Assembly (NCBI RefSeq): GCF_003813905.1
Contig: NZ_RPFJ01000014.1
Coordinates: 37,600-101,599, forward strand
Length of the DNA: 64,000 bases
Origin: Aureibaculum marinum
GTDB taxonomy: Bacteria > Bacteroidota > Bacteroidia > Flavobacteriales > Flavobacteriaceae
Reading direction: 5' to 3'
The translations under genes were made by a program, and so were the position numbers. Positions 51,925 to 62,050 of the stretch are shown here, one piece after another; the stretch's first letter is position 1; each line of letters begins with the position of its first letter. The notes beneath the pieces are model-generated. The model made no database searches and was not told the DNA's origin. It saw nothing but the letters and a program-made list of their open reading frames with translations.

Positions 51925-53616
51925 ATGAGAATCTTAAAACTATTTTCTTTTGTAGCCATTGCTACATTACTAATAACCAGTTGTGGCACAGTAAAATCAA
52001 CCACAACAACTAATTCTGTTAAAGAATACGTACTAACAACAGCTACTGATACCATAGTGCCTAAACTAGGCAAAATGACTAAGGAAGAAATACAAGCTTG
52101 GCCACATATGGATATTTTTACAGATTCAGTTCCTGGTATGAGTTTAGACAAAGCCTATACATTTGTAAAAAACAAAAAAGGAGAAATTGTAATTGTTGGA
52201 GTTATTGACTCAGGTATCGATATTGAACATGAAGATTTAAAAAATGTTGCCTGGATAAATGAAGACGAAATTCCAAATAATGGAATTGACGATGATAATA
52301 ATGGTTACGTAGATGATATCCACGGATGGAATTTTTTAGGTGGTGAAAAAGGAACTTCTAACCCTGAACAATTAGAAATGACTAGAATGGTAAAAAAATG
52401 GATGCCAAAATTTGATGGAAAATCTGCAGAGGATATTGCAGAGGCAGACAAGGAAGATTTTGAATTGTTTACCAAACTAAAAAAGATAATCGATGAAAAA
52501 AATACTAGTGCTTCTAATCAAGTAACTCAATACAAAGCAGTAAAAGATATGATTTCTAAGGCCAATGATACTGTAACTACATTATTGGCTGGTAAAGAAA
52601 TGACTATCGACAACTTAAATGCTATTAAGTTTGATGATCAGATGCTTGAGCAAGGCAAATTTACAATTATGAGAATTATTAGTAGTGGAGATAGTGTTGA
52701 TAATGCCTTTAAACAATTAGATGGTATTGTTGACCATTATAGCAATCAGCTAAATTCTCAATACAAAATAGATTTTAATGGAAGAGTTGCCGGAGATAAT
52801 CCTTATGACATTACTGATACTGATTACGGAAACCCTTATGTAATTGGTTCTAAAGATGACGAGATGCACGGAACACACGTTTCAGGTATTATTGCTGCAG
52901 AACGTAATAATGGTGTTGGAATGAACGGAGTAGCTCATAATGTAAAAATTATGGCCATTAGAGCTGTACCTGATGGAGATGAATATGATAAAGATGTTGC
53001 TTTAGCTATCCGCTATGCGGCAGATAACGGTGCTAAAGTAGTTAATATGAGTTTTGGAAAAAGCTATTCACCAAATGCTGAATGGGTTTATGACGCCATT
53101 AAATATGCAGAAGAAAAAGACGTATTATTAGTACATGCTGCTGGAAATGATGGCAGTAATATAGATACTGAGGAAAATTTCCCTAATGATTCTAAAGATA
53201 AAATTGTAGAATTTGCAGATAACGTGATTACTGTAGGAGCAATGACTAGACATTTTGATGACCAATTAGTTGCTTCATTTTCAAATTACGGCAAAAAAAA
53301 TGTAGATATTTTTGCTCCGGGATTAGAAATATACTCTACAGTACCTAAAGATGAATACGAATCTATTCAAGGTACTTCAATGGCAGCTCCTGAAGTTGCT
53401 GGAGTAGCAGCATTGGTAAGATCATATTACCCAAACTTAACTGCTAGTGAGGTTAAAAAAGTTATTATGGATTCAGGTATTGAATTTAAAAAACCAGTAG
53501 TAAAACCTGGAAGTGATTCTGATAAGATTATGTTCCCTGAATTATCAGTTTCTGGCAGAATATTAAACGCTTACAACGCATTAATTTTAGCAGAAAAAAT
53601 ATCAGCTAATAAATAA
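51925..53616 (+). CDS. S8 family serine protease lipoprotein with internal insert
   Basis: The 563-residue protein (start at ATG 51925; an upstream in-frame extension overlaps the MBL gene and does not look like a signal) has a lipobox ITSC (Cys about 20). The subtilisin triad is clear: Asp95 (VIDSGID), His315 (HGTHVSG) and Ser485 (GTSMAAPE), with Asn408 (AAGNDG) at the oxyanion hole. About 150 mainly helical residues (150-300) lie between Asp and His, longer than in simple subtilases. It acts at the envelope. A terminator follows. Confidence 0.93.
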   Translation: MRILKLFSFVAIATLLITSCGTVKSTTTTNSVKEYVLTTATDTIVPKLGKMTKEEIQAWPHMDIFTDSVPGMSLDKAYTFVKNKKGEIVIVGVIDSGIDIEHEDLKNVAWINEDEIPNNGIDDDNNGYVDDIHGWNFLGGEKGTSNPEQLEMTRMVKKWMPKFDGKSAEDIAEADKEDFELFTKLKKIIDEKNTSASNQVTQYKAVKDMISKANDTVTTLLAGKEMTIDNLNAIKFDDQMLEQGKFTIMRIISSGDSVDNAFKQLDGIVDHYSNQLNSQYKIDFNGRVAGDNPYDITDTDYGNPYVIGSKDDEMHGTHVSGIIAAERNNGVGMNGVAHNVKIMAIRAVPDGDEYDKDVALAIRYAADNGAKVVNMSFGKSYSPNAEWVYDAIKYAEEKDVLLVHAAGNDGSNIDTEENFPNDSKDKIVEFADNVITVGAMTRHFDDQLVASFSNYGKKNVDIFAPGLEIYSTVPKDEYESIQGTSMAAPEVAGVAALVRSYYPNLTASEVKKVIMDSGIEFKKPVVKPGSDSDKIMFPELSVSGRILNAYNALILAEKISANK

Positions 53617-53655
53617 AACATTTAAGTAAGAAAGGAAACTTTCAAAATTATAGTT

Positions 53656-53690
53656 AAAAGCCTGAAAAACTCATTTTCAGGCTTTTTTTT
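53656..53690 (+). terminator. Terminator after S8 protease
   Basis: AAAAGCCTGAAAA (53656-53668) pairs with TTTTCAGGCTTTT with a four-base loop, followed by T. Confidence 0.88.
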
Positions 53691-53743
53691 GGTATCAAAC
53701 TTGTTATTGGTATCTTGCGTACTTATTTAAATCATATTTTACG

Positions 53744-55579
53744 ATGAAAAAAATTACTTCTTTTTTAGCATTATTAATTACATTAACAGTTACAGCACAG
53801 AACATAGGGTATTGGCAACAACATGTTGATTATACCATGAATATTGATATGGATGTAGAAAATTATCAATACAATGGAACTCAAAAATTGATCTATACTA
53901 ATAACTCACCAGATGTAATAAATCAAGTGTTTTATCATTTGCAATTTAATGCGTTTCAACCAGGAAGTGAAATGGATATTAGATTACAAAATATTGCTGA
54001 TCCAGATGGTAGAATGGTTAACAATATTGGCACAAAAGAAGCTCCTATTTTTGAAAGTAGAATTGCTAAATTAAAACCTAACGAAATAGGTTTTATTAAG
54101 GTAAACTCATTAAAACAAGATGGTACTGATGTTAAATATGAAGTAATAGGTACCATTTTAAAAGTAACACTAAACACACCCATATTACCTAATACCAAAG
54201 CTACTTTTGACATGACATTTAAAGGCCAAGTACCTTTACAAATAAGACGTTCTGGAAGAAATAGTGAAGAAGGAGTTGCTTTGTCTATGACGCAATGGTA
54301 TCCTAAATTGGCAGAATATGATTTTGAAGGATGGCATGCTAATCAATACATTGGAAGAGAATTTTATGGCGTTTGGGGAGATTTTGATGTAAAAATAACC
54401 ATCGATAAAAATTATACAATTGGAGGTACTGGTTATTTGCAAAACCCTGACGAAATAGGGCATGGATATTCAGACAAGCCTGTAAAACATAAAAAGAAGG
54501 TGAAAAAATTAACATGGCATTTTAAAGCTCCAAATGTACATGATTTTACTTGGGCTGCAGACCCTGACTACATACACGATAAAATTAAAGGTGAAAATGA
54601 TGTAACCTTACATTTTTTATATAAAAACAACAAAGAAAATATAGAAAACTGGAAAAAATTACAACCTAAAACTGCCGAATTACTAGCCTATTTTAACAAA
54701 CATATTGGACCATACCCATATAAACAATACTCTGTAATTCAAGGTGGCGATGGAGGTATGGAATATGGTATGTGTACCTTAATAACTGGCAATCGTAGCT
54801 TTGGTTCATTGGTTGGGGTAACATCACATGAATTTGCACATAGCTGGTTTCAATTTATTTTGGCAACTAATGAAATCAAGCATGAATGGATGGATGAGGG
54901 CTTTACATCATATATTTCTAGTAGAGCAACTAATGAAATACTAAATCAAAATAAAGAAAACCCAAATGCAGGATCATATAGAGGTTATATAAGACTAGTA
55001 AAGTCTGGATTAGAAGAACCACTTACCACATATGCAGATCATTATACTTATAATTTTGCTTATGGTGCTGCAGCATATAGTAAAGGTGCTGTATTTTTAG
55101 CTCAACTAGGTTATGTTATTGGAGAAGAGAATCTAGAAAAAACTATAAAAAAATATTATCAAGATTTTAAATTTAAACATCCAACTCCTAATGATATAAA
55201 ACGGACTGCAGAAAAAGTATCAGGTTTACAACTTGATTGGTATTTAACTTATTTTGTAAAAACAACGGCCTCTATAGATTATGCTATCGAAAGTGCAAAC
55301 GACAACAAAATTATACTTAAAAGAGTAGGCAAAATGCCAATGCCAATTGATTTAGAAGTAACTTATACTGATGGCTCAACAGAAAACTTCTATATACCTT
55401 TACGTATGATGTTAGGTAAAAAACCTACTTCCGCTACTATTTTAAAGGATTGGTCATGGACTTCTCCTACTTACAGTTTAACGACTACTAAAACCATTAA
55501 AACTGTAGAAATAGATCCTTCAGGATTAATGGCAGATGTTGATAGTACTAATAATAGTTTTGGTATAGAAATGAAATAG
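53744..55579 (+). CDS. M1 family metallopeptidase
   Basis: The 611-residue protein has a signal peptide ending LTVTAQ and the M1 zinc motif HEFAHSW (HExxH) with the distant Glu in HEWMDEGFTSY 18 residues later. The exopeptidase signature GGDGGMEYGM (like GxMEN) lies about 25 residues ahead of the zinc motif. It is predicted to be an exported zinc aminopeptidase. The C-terminal region is beta-rich. It follows the S8 protease but has its own terminator-bounded unit. Confidence 0.92.
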   Translation: MKKITSFLALLITLTVTAQNIGYWQQHVDYTMNIDMDVENYQYNGTQKLIYTNNSPDVINQVFYHLQFNAFQPGSEMDIRLQNIADPDGRMVNNIGTKEAPIFESRIAKLKPNEIGFIKVNSLKQDGTDVKYEVIGTILKVTLNTPILPNTKATFDMTFKGQVPLQIRRSGRNSEEGVALSMTQWYPKLAEYDFEGWHANQYIGREFYGVWGDFDVKITIDKNYTIGGTGYLQNPDEIGHGYSDKPVKHKKKVKKLTWHFKAPNVHDFTWAADPDYIHDKIKGENDVTLHFLYKNNKENIENWKKLQPKTAELLAYFNKHIGPYPYKQYSVIQGGDGGMEYGMCTLITGNRSFGSLVGVTSHEFAHSWFQFILATNEIKHEWMDEGFTSYISSRATNEILNQNKENPNAGSYRGYIRLVKSGLEEPLTTYADHYTYNFAYGAAAYSKGAVFLAQLGYVIGEENLEKTIKKYYQDFKFKHPTPNDIKRTAEKVSGLQLDWYLTYFVKTTASIDYAIESANDNKIILKRVGKMPMPIDLEVTYTDGSTENFYIPLRMMLGKKPTSATILKDWSWTSPTYSLTTTKTIKTVEIDPSGLMADVDSTNNSFGIEMK

Positions 55580-55700
55580 TAATTTCTAAGTTAAATAAAA
55601 AATGTATAATGTTAGTTTTAATTATTGATTGGTGGTATTAAATCACAAAATAGTTCAAACTAATATTAAACTTTTGTATCTTTACATAAAACAATATGCC

Positions 55701-55940
55701 ATGGATGATAGCTCTAAACATGTAGAATTTTTTACAGGTTCTTTAATAGAAATTCAACGCTTACAATTAGATTTAGATGAAAACCAGATTCCATCTTTAG
55801 TTAAAAACAATTTTGAGTCCGGTTTACGTTCAGGTTTCTATGGTGGTTCCCCTTCTCAAGTACAGTTATTTATCTTCCAAGAAGATCTTGAAAAGGCTAA
55901 ACCTATATTAAAAAAATTTAAAAAAGACTTAGAACTTTAA
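55701..55940 (+). CDS. DUF2007 family small protein
   Basis: The 79-residue protein (start at ATG 55701; the longer in-frame start adds an unlikely N terminus) has the DUF2007 pattern: FFTGSLIEIQRLQLDLDENQ, FESGLRSGFYGGSP and VQLFIFQEDLEKAKPIL. DUF2007 is called a putative signal-transducing protein related to the PII-like fold, but no role is proven. It is followed 64 bases later by tRNA-Arg. Confidence 0.85.
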   Translation: MDDSSKHVEFFTGSLIEIQRLQLDLDENQIPSLVKNNFESGLRSGFYGGSPSQVQLFIFQEDLEKAKPILKKFKKDLEL

Positions 55941-55980
55941 ATTTGTTGCAAATATTGTTTTATTTACATAAAAAAAGAAA

Positions 55981-55988
55981 TATATTTG
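55981..55988 (+). promoter_or_regulatory. -7 box of tRNA-Arg
   Basis: TATATTTG lies 17 bases before the mature 5' end of tRNA-Arg. Confidence 0.65.
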
Positions 55989-56004
55989 CCTCCCATAAAA
56001 AAAT

Positions 56005-56078
56005 GGCCTCGTAGCATAACTGAATAATGCACTTGATTACGGCTCAAGAGACTACAGGTTTGAATCCTGTCGAGGTCA
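56005..56078 (+). tRNA. tRNA-Arg (anticodon ACG), unusual elbow
   Basis: A 74-base cloverleaf: acceptor GGCCTCG pairs with CGAGGTC (one G-U), D stem GCAT/ATGC, anticodon stem CTTGA/TCAAG with loop TTACGGC (anticodon ACG, needing I34), and T stem ACAGG/CCTGT. In the D loop (AACTGAATA) position 19 is A instead of the near-universal G, and in the T loop (TTTGAAT) position 56 is T instead of C, so the usual G19-C56 elbow pair is replaced by A19-U56. CCA is not encoded. Confidence 0.9.
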
Positions 56079-56086
56079 CCATAAAT

Positions 56087-56122
56087 AAAAAAAGCAAGCC
56101 AAATCATAAGGTTTGCTTTTTT
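56087..56122 (+). terminator. Terminator of tRNA-Arg
   Basis: AAAAAGCAA-G-CC pairs with GG-T-TTGCTTTTT around about 56089-56121, with a T run. It ends the tRNA transcript. Confidence 0.8.
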
Positions 56123-56192
56123 ATTTTGTGACATTTCTATTTTAAAAATGAAACTTTTATAGATTCCCAAGCAATTCTACCAGAGTCATTAT

Positions 56193-56226
56193 AAAAAAAC
56201 GCCAAGTTTACTTTAGCGTTTTTTTA
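56193..56226 (-). terminator. Terminator of the arabinose operon
   Basis: AAAAACGC (about 56195-56202) pairs with GCGTTTTT (about 56216-56223). On the minus strand the stem is followed by T, downstream of the symporter gene. Confidence 0.75.
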
Positions 56227-56252
56227 TTCATATTGTTTTTAAACTATGAGTA

Positions 56253-57842
56253 CTATGATAATAATATGTATAAAGCAACCACTACTACAATTAAGGCATA
56301 ACCAACAGGCTTCAGATATTTCCAAGGCTTAATATCAACTTGCTTGGTATACTCTTGAGTATAAACTGTTTCTCTAGGTTTAATAGCACTAACTGTAAAC
56401 ATAATAACTACCGCAATAACAAAAATTATTCCCATTAGATGTAAAAAATGTGGAAAATAACTGCCAGACTCTAACGCAATAGGTCTTAACACATATAACG
56501 TTACCAAATAACTTACCACACTAAACAAAATAGCAATATTTGCTGCTTTAGCAGTAACACGTTTAAAAAAGATACCTACAATAATTATAGCTAAAATAGG
56601 AACACTATGAGTACCATTTAGTTCTTGTAAATAAGTAAAAATACCACCTTCTACTCCATATAAAAGAGGTGCTATAGCCATTGAAAACAATGCCAATACG
56701 ATACCAAAAGTTTTTCCTGCTTTTACAACTTTTAACTCAGAAGCATTTTTATTTATATATTGCTTATAAAAATCAAGTCCAAATAAAGTAACCGAACTAT
56801 TTAAAGCACTATTAAAAGAACTTAAAATAGCTCCAAAAAGAACAGCTGCAAAAAAACCTATAAATGCAGTAGGCAAAACCTTTTTAACTAACATTGGATA
56901 AGCTTCATCAGCATTAGCTAGATCTCCATTAAAAATATAAAAAGCAATAATACCAGGTAATACTACTATAATGGGACCTAATATTTTAATAAAAGCAGCT
57001 AATAAAAGTCCTTTTTGACCTTCTTTCAAATTCTTTGCTCCTAAAGCCCTTTGAATAATTGCTTGATTGGTTCCCCAGTAATAAAAATTTACGATTATCA
57101 TACCTGTAAAAAGTGTCCAAAAAGGCACATCAGAATCAGGACCTCCAATAATAATAAACTTTTCTGGAAGGGCTGTTGTCAATGTATTCAAACCCTTAAA
57201 CACATTGCCATCTCCAATAAACATTAATCCAAATATTGGAATTAACGCACCTCCAACTATTAAACCAATAGCATTTATAGAATCTGATACGGCTACAGCT
57301 TTTAATCCTCCAAAAATAGCATAAATACTACCTAAAATTCCAATAGCCCAAACGGTAATCCAAAGAGCTTGTTCTGGCCCAACGCCTAATGCTTCAGGAA
57401 TATCAAACATTGTATTTATAGCTAATGCACCTGAATAGAGCACAGTTGGTAGCATAGAAATTGCATATCCTAACAAAAACAATAAAGAAACAATAGTTTT
57501 AGTAGATTTACTATATCTATTTTCCAAAAATTGTGGAATTGTGGCAATACCACTTTTTAGATATTTTGGTAATAATACAAAAGCTGTAAATACCATGGCT
57601 ATAGCTGCTACAACTTCATAAGCTATAATAGGTAATCCATCTCTAAATGACACACCGTTCATACCTACAATTTGTTCTGTAGATAAGTTTGTCAACAACA
57701 ATGAACCTGCAATTACAGGACCGGTTAAACTCCTACCACCTAAAAAATAACCATCAGAAGATTTTTCATCGGTTTTAAGTGTTGACAAATAAGCAATAAC
57801 GGCTACAAATAAAGTAAAGCCTACAAAAGAAATGATTCCCAT
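56253..57842 (-). CDS. Sodium/solute symporter, probably arabinose uptake
   Basis: The 529-residue protein has about 14 membrane helices and the SSS-family start SDGYFLGGRSLTGPVIAGSL, with GGLKAVAVSDSINA in the middle. SSS proteins import sugars with Na+. It is the last gene of the araB-araD-araA unit, 31 bases from araA, so it most likely imports L-arabinose. Specificity is inferred from position. Confidence 0.9.
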   Translation of the reverse strand: MGIISFVGFTLFVAVIAYLSTLKTDEKSSDGYFLGGRSLTGPVIAGSLLLTNLSTEQIVGMNGVSFRDGLPIIAYEVVAAIAMVFTAFVLLPKYLKSGIATIPQFLENRYSKSTKTIVSLLFLLGYAISMLPTVLYSGALAINTMFDIPEALGVGPEQALWITVWAIGILGSIYAIFGGLKAVAVSDSINAIGLIVGGALIPIFGLMFIGDGNVFKGLNTLTTALPEKFIIIGGPDSDVPFWTLFTGMIIVNFYYWGTNQAIIQRALGAKNLKEGQKGLLLAAFIKILGPIIVVLPGIIAFYIFNGDLANADEAYPMLVKKVLPTAFIGFFAAVLFGAILSSFNSALNSSVTLFGLDFYKQYINKNASELKVVKAGKTFGIVLALFSMAIAPLLYGVEGGIFTYLQELNGTHSVPILAIIIVGIFFKRVTAKAANIAILFSVVSYLVTLYVLRPIALESGSYFPHFLHLMGIIFVIAVVIMFTVSAIKPRETVYTQEYTKQVDIKPWKYLKPVGYALIVVVVALYILLS

Positions 57843-57873
57843 AATTTGATTAAGTTAAGTTAGTTTATTTGAG

Positions 57874-59382
57874 TTATAATTTATGTTGAAACATATGATA
57901 ATATCCTTCGTTTGCGTTAATTTTATCCTTAAATTCTCTTACTGTTGTTTTCTCATCTATCACAAGTAGTTCAATACCCGCAATATCGGCTAAATCTTCT
58001 ATAAATTCAGTAGTAATGCTTTGACTATATACAGTATGATGTGCTCCTCCAGCCAAAATCCAGGCTGTTGCTGCGATTTCTAAATTTGGTTTTGCATCCC
58101 AAAGCACTCTAGCAACAGGTAAATTGGGCAAATTTTCTAAAGGTTTTACAGCTTTAACTTCGTTTACTATCAATCTAAATCTATTACCCATATCTACCAA
58201 AGAAACATTTATAGCATCTCTAGAGCTACCATTAAACACTAATCTTGCAGGATCTTCTTTTCCTCCAATACTCAAAGGATGTACTTCACATGAAGGCTTT
58301 CCTTCTGCAATAGAAGGACATATTTCTAACATATGAGAACCTAGCACATACGATTTTTTAGAGGTAAAATGATAGGTATAATCTTCCATAAATGAAACAC
58401 CTCCACTTAAGCCTACATTCATAACTTTTAAGGCTCTAACCATTGCTGCTGTTTTCCAATCACCTTCTCCACCAAAACCATACCCATCGGCCATTAAACG
58501 TTGTACTGCAATACCTGGTAATTGTTTTAATTCTCCTAAATTTTCAAAGGTATCTGTAAACGCTTTAAAACCACCTTCATCTAAAAAAGCCCTCAAACCT
58601 AATTCTATCTTAGCAGCTTCTACCAACGAATTTCTTTGGTTTCCACCTTCTTTAAGTGACGGGGTTAAATTATAACTATTCTCATAAACAGCTAACAATT
58701 TATCTACTTCATTTTCAGATACTTTATTAATATGTTTTACCACATCAGAAGAATCAAATCCGTTTACAGAAAAACCAAAACGCATTTGGGCAGCAACTTT
58801 ATCCCCCTCTGTAACCGCAACTTCACGCATATTATCACCAATTCTTGCTACTTTTAAATGTTGCAATTCATCCCATCCTAATGCAACCCTAGACCATATT
58901 CCTAATTTTTTTTGAACACGTTGGTCTTGCCAATGGCCAACGATAACTTTGCGTTTTTTACGCATTCTACTCATCATAAACCCAAATTCTCTATCACCAT
59001 GAGCAGATTGATTCAAATTCATAAAATCCATATCAATAGATTTCCAAGGAATTTCAGCATTAAATTGAGTATGTAAATGACATAAAGGCTTAGTTAATAT
59101 GGTTACCCCGTTTATCCACATTTTAGCAGGAGAAAAAGTGTGCATCCACACAACGACTCCAATACAGTTTTTGTCTACGTTAGCAGCTTGACAAATATTT
59201 GTAATTTCACTCGGTGTTTTTACTGTTGGTTTCCAAATAATTTTAATTGGAAGGTGTGATGAATCGTTTAAACCTTTTACAATATTTTGTGAATTCTCTG
59301 CAACCTTTTTAAGAGTTTCTTCTCCATATAAATGTTGACTTCCTGTAATAAACCATACTTCTTTTTGAGATATATCTATCAT
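57874..59382 (-). CDS. araA: L-arabinose isomerase
   Basis: The 502-residue protein has AraA features: an N-terminal [15 protein letters not shown], the metal ligand region [16 protein letters not shown] (Glu and His pairs) and the C-terminal [10 protein letters not shown]. It turns L-arabinose into L-ribulose. It is 16 bases after araD on the minus strand. Confidence 0.96.
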   Translation of the reverse strand: MIDISQKEVWFITGSQHLYGEETLKKVAENSQNIVKGLNDSSHLPIKIIWKPTVKTPSEITNICQAANVDKNCIGVVVWMHTFSPAKMWINGVTILTKPLCHLHTQFNAEIPWKSIDMDFMNLNQSAHGDREFGFMMSRMRKKRKVIVGHWQDQRVQKKLGIWSRVALGWDELQHLKVARIGDNMREVAVTEGDKVAAQMRFGFSVNGFDSSDVVKHINKVSENEVDKLLAVYENSYNLTPSLKEGGNQRNSLVEAAKIELGLRAFLDEGGFKAFTDTFENLGELKQLPGIAVQRLMADGYGFGGEGDWKTAAMVRALKVMNVGLSGGVSFMEDYTYHFTSKKSYVLGSHMLEICPSIAEGKPSCEVHPLSIGGKEDPARLVFNGSSRDAINVSLVDMGNRFRLIVNEVKAVKPLENLPNLPVARVLWDAKPNLEIAATAWILAGGAHHTVYSQSITTEFIEDLADIAGIELLVIDEKTTVREFKDKINANEGYYHMFQHKL

Positions 59383-59398
59383 TTTAATTTCTTATATT

Positions 59399-60100
59399 TT
59401 ATTGTCCGTAATAAGCATTTTTACCATGCTTACGTTCGTAATGTTTTTTAATTAATGAATTTTTTAACCTTGGTGCATTAGGATTTATTTGTAAAGTTAA
59501 TGCTGCCATTTGAGCTACAGTTTCTAAAACTTTACTATTATAGACCGCTTTAGCAGCATTTTTACCCCATGTAAAAGGACCATGATTACCAATCAATATC
59601 ATTTCTACTTCGTTATGAGAAATTCCTTTTTCTTTAAAACAATCAACTATTTGAATACCAGTATTGTGTTCATAATTCCCTTGAATTAAATCATCACTCA
59701 TAGGAGAAGTACAAGGAATATCAGATGTCAAATGATCAGCATGAGTAGTACCAAAAATAGGGATATCTATTTGTGCCTGAGCCCAAGCCACAGAATACAT
59801 TGCATGGGTATGTGCTATACCTCCAATATCAGTCCAATTTTTATAAAGGTACGCATGAGTTTTGGTATCAGAAGATGGTCGTAATTTTCCTTCAATAATG
59901 GTATTCTCAAAATCAAGAATAACAATATCTTCTGGTCTTAAAACCTCATAAGGAACGCCACTTGGTTTAATAGCAAAAATACCTTTATCTTGATCAACTG
60001 CACTAACATTTCCAAAAGTATAAATTACCAAACCTAGAGCGTTCAACTCCATATTGGCTTCATAACATTCTTGTTTTAGTGTTTTATAGTTTGAATTCAT
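59399..60100 (-). CDS. araD: L-ribulose-5-phosphate 4-epimerase
   Basis: The 233-residue class II aldolase-fold protein has the zinc ligands in IAHTHAMYSVAWAQ (about 94-107) and the later NHGPFTWGKNA. It turns L-ribulose 5-phosphate into D-xylulose 5-phosphate. It lies directly after the araB stop, with zero spacing. Confidence 0.95.
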   Translation of the reverse strand: MNSNYKTLKQECYEANMELNALGLVIYTFGNVSAVDQDKGIFAIKPSGVPYEVLRPEDIVILDFENTIIEGKLRPSSDTKTHAYLYKNWTDIGGIAHTHAMYSVAWAQAQIDIPIFGTTHADHLTSDIPCTSPMSDDLIQGNYEHNTGIQIVDCFKEKGISHNEVEMILIGNHGPFTWGKNAAKAVYNSKVLETVAQMAALTLQINPNAPRLKNSLIKKHYERKHGKNAYYGQ

Positions 60101-61774
60101 TTAGTTATTTTTTATGGTGCTTTCTACAAATGAACTCAGTTCATTATAAGATTGCATCAAATTTTTATATGTATTTACTTTTTCTTTTTCAGGTTGATAT
60201 ATTGCCTCAAAATCAGCACCCATTTTTTGACTAGCTTTAATCACATTAGGATAAATTCCTGCAGCAACAGCTGCATAAATAGCCGCACCTAAAGCTGGTG
60301 CTTGGTCTGATGCTGCAATTTTTATTGGCTTATCTAATACATTTGCAAGCGTTTGCATAATAAAAGGCGATTTTCTAGCTACTCCTCCAATTCCGATTAC
60401 ACTATTAATAGCAACACCTTCTTCCTCAAATCGTTGTACAATTTTTTTAGAACCAAAACAAATTGCATTTACCAATGCCTTAAAAATATGTGGTGCTTTT
60501 GTTCCTAATGACAGGTTAATCATTGCTGCTTTTAACTCTTGATTTGCATCAGGACTTCTTCTTCCATTAATCCAATCTAATGCAATTGGAATACTTTCTG
60601 ACAATGGAATATGTTGAGCTTGCTCACTTAATCTTTTAATAAAATTAGCTTCAATTTCTTCTTTTAATTTATTTTTTTGAGCATCATCTAGTATTTTAGA
60701 AGATAATACTAAATTATCAATTGGCCATAAAAGCACAGCTTTAAACCACGCTAATAAATCTCCAAAAGCAGATTGACCGGCTTCTAAACCTTCAAAGCCA
60801 GGAATTACAGAACCATTAACTTGGCCACATATTCCTTTAACGGTTTTATCTCCAAGTATCTCTTTTGAAGAAACCATAATATCACAAGTTGATGTCCCCA
60901 TTACCCTTACTAAAGTATGCTCTTCAACTTTAGCACCAACCGCTCCAGAATGAGCGTCAAACGTACCAACAGCAACTATAGTATCAGTAGTTAACCCCAA
61001 TTTTTTGGCCCAATTCTCACTTAAAAACCCTGCAACTTGATCAGAAGTATATGTATTATCATATAACCTATCTCTTAAGTTTGCTAAATAAGGATCTAAC
61101 TGCTCCAAAAAAATTTTTGGCGGTAAACCATTCCAGGATTCATGCCACATTGCCTTATGACCAGCAGCACATCTACTTCTTTTAAACGATTTTAAATCAT
61201 TATTCTCAATTAAGATATACGTCATTAAATCACAATGTTCCATCCATGAATACGCTGCATTTTTCACTTCATCATCTTGACGGATAACGTGTAAAATTTT
61301 TGCCCAAAACCATTCAGAAGAATAAATACCACCTTCGTATTTGGTATAGTTTTCACCACCCCAACTTTCGGCTAATTCATTTATTTGATTTGCTTCTTCA
61401 ATTGCTGTATGATCTTTCCAAAGTACCATCATTGCATTAGGGTTTTCTTCAAATCCTTTTTTTAATGCTAAAGGTGTTCCTTTTTCATCAACGGGAATTG
61501 GTGAAGACCCTGTAGTATCAATACAAATTCCTTTAATCTGTTTTGGATTAATGGTACTATCTGTAACAACAGACTTTATAACATCCTCAAGTCCTTCAAT
61601 ATGATCTAATGGATGCTGTCTAAATTGATTTATCGATGCATTGCAATATTTATTCTCTTTCCATCGCTTATACCAATGAACTTTGGATGCAATTTCATTT
61701 CCATTATCCGTATCTATCAAAACGGCTCTTACAGAGTCAGATCCGTAATCTAAACCAATGACATAATTTTTCAT
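60101..61774 (-). CDS. araB: Ribulokinase (FGGY family)
   Basis: The 557-residue protein begins GLDYGSDSVRAVLID and has GTSTCDIMVSS and the late GGVARKSPFIMQTL motif of FGGY kinases. It phosphorylates L-ribulose. It is the first gene of the operon (araB-araD-araA-symporter). The operator-like site 10 bases ahead of the ATG supports regulation at this point. Confidence 0.95.
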   Translation of the reverse strand: MKNYVIGLDYGSDSVRAVLIDTDNGNEIASKVHWYKRWKENKYCNASINQFRQHPLDHIEGLEDVIKSVVTDSTINPKQIKGICIDTTGSSPIPVDEKGTPLALKKGFEENPNAMMVLWKDHTAIEEANQINELAESWGGENYTKYEGGIYSSEWFWAKILHVIRQDDEVKNAAYSWMEHCDLMTYILIENNDLKSFKRSRCAAGHKAMWHESWNGLPPKIFLEQLDPYLANLRDRLYDNTYTSDQVAGFLSENWAKKLGLTTDTIVAVGTFDAHSGAVGAKVEEHTLVRVMGTSTCDIMVSSKEILGDKTVKGICGQVNGSVIPGFEGLEAGQSAFGDLLAWFKAVLLWPIDNLVLSSKILDDAQKNKLKEEIEANFIKRLSEQAQHIPLSESIPIALDWINGRRSPDANQELKAAMINLSLGTKAPHIFKALVNAICFGSKKIVQRFEEEGVAINSVIGIGGVARKSPFIMQTLANVLDKPIKIAASDQAPALGAAIYAAVAAGIYPNVIKASQKMGADFEAIYQPEKEKVNTYKNLMQSYNELSSFVESTIKNN

Positions 61775-61783
61775 TACTTAAGT

Positions 61784-61802
61784 GTTTACGTTAACAAATA
61801 TA
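61784..61802 (-). promoter_or_regulatory. Promoter and operator-like site of the arabinose operon
   Basis: On the minus strand TATATTTG (61802-61795) is a good -7 box, and the 12-base near-palindrome GTTTACGTTAAC (61784-61795, ten of twelve positions symmetric) sits directly after it, where the transcript would start. It begins 10 bases before the araB ATG. A second inverted repeat (AAGTGT...ACACTT) is seen near 61820-61838 upstream. Confidence 0.6.
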
Positions 61803-61980
61803 AACATTTTATTTTTACAAGTGTTAGTTTTACACTTCAAATATTTAAACAAACTATAACAGAAATAGATTTTTTTTCAATTTAACTGGTTATTGATTTT
61901 AAATCTTCTTTATCAACAAATTATTATTATAAACAGAAACTATACTTTTAAATGAAGGTTAATTATTGTGAATTTAAATA

Positions 61981-62012
61981 AAAAAAGTCGCCTAAAATTA
62001 GACGACTTTTTC
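61981..62012 (-). terminator. Terminator after T9SS protein gene
   Basis: AAAAAGTCG-C-CTAA pairs with TTAG-A-CGACTTTTT, one mismatch, with a T run on the minus strand. It lies 39 bases past the stop of the T9SS protein. Confidence 0.8.
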
Positions 62013-62050
62013 TCTCTAGTTATTTTAATATACAGAATATGAAATGAGCA

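Noticed and set aside
51816..52151. 111-codon minus-strand frame
   Set aside because: Antisense to the MBL and S8 genes, both well supported.
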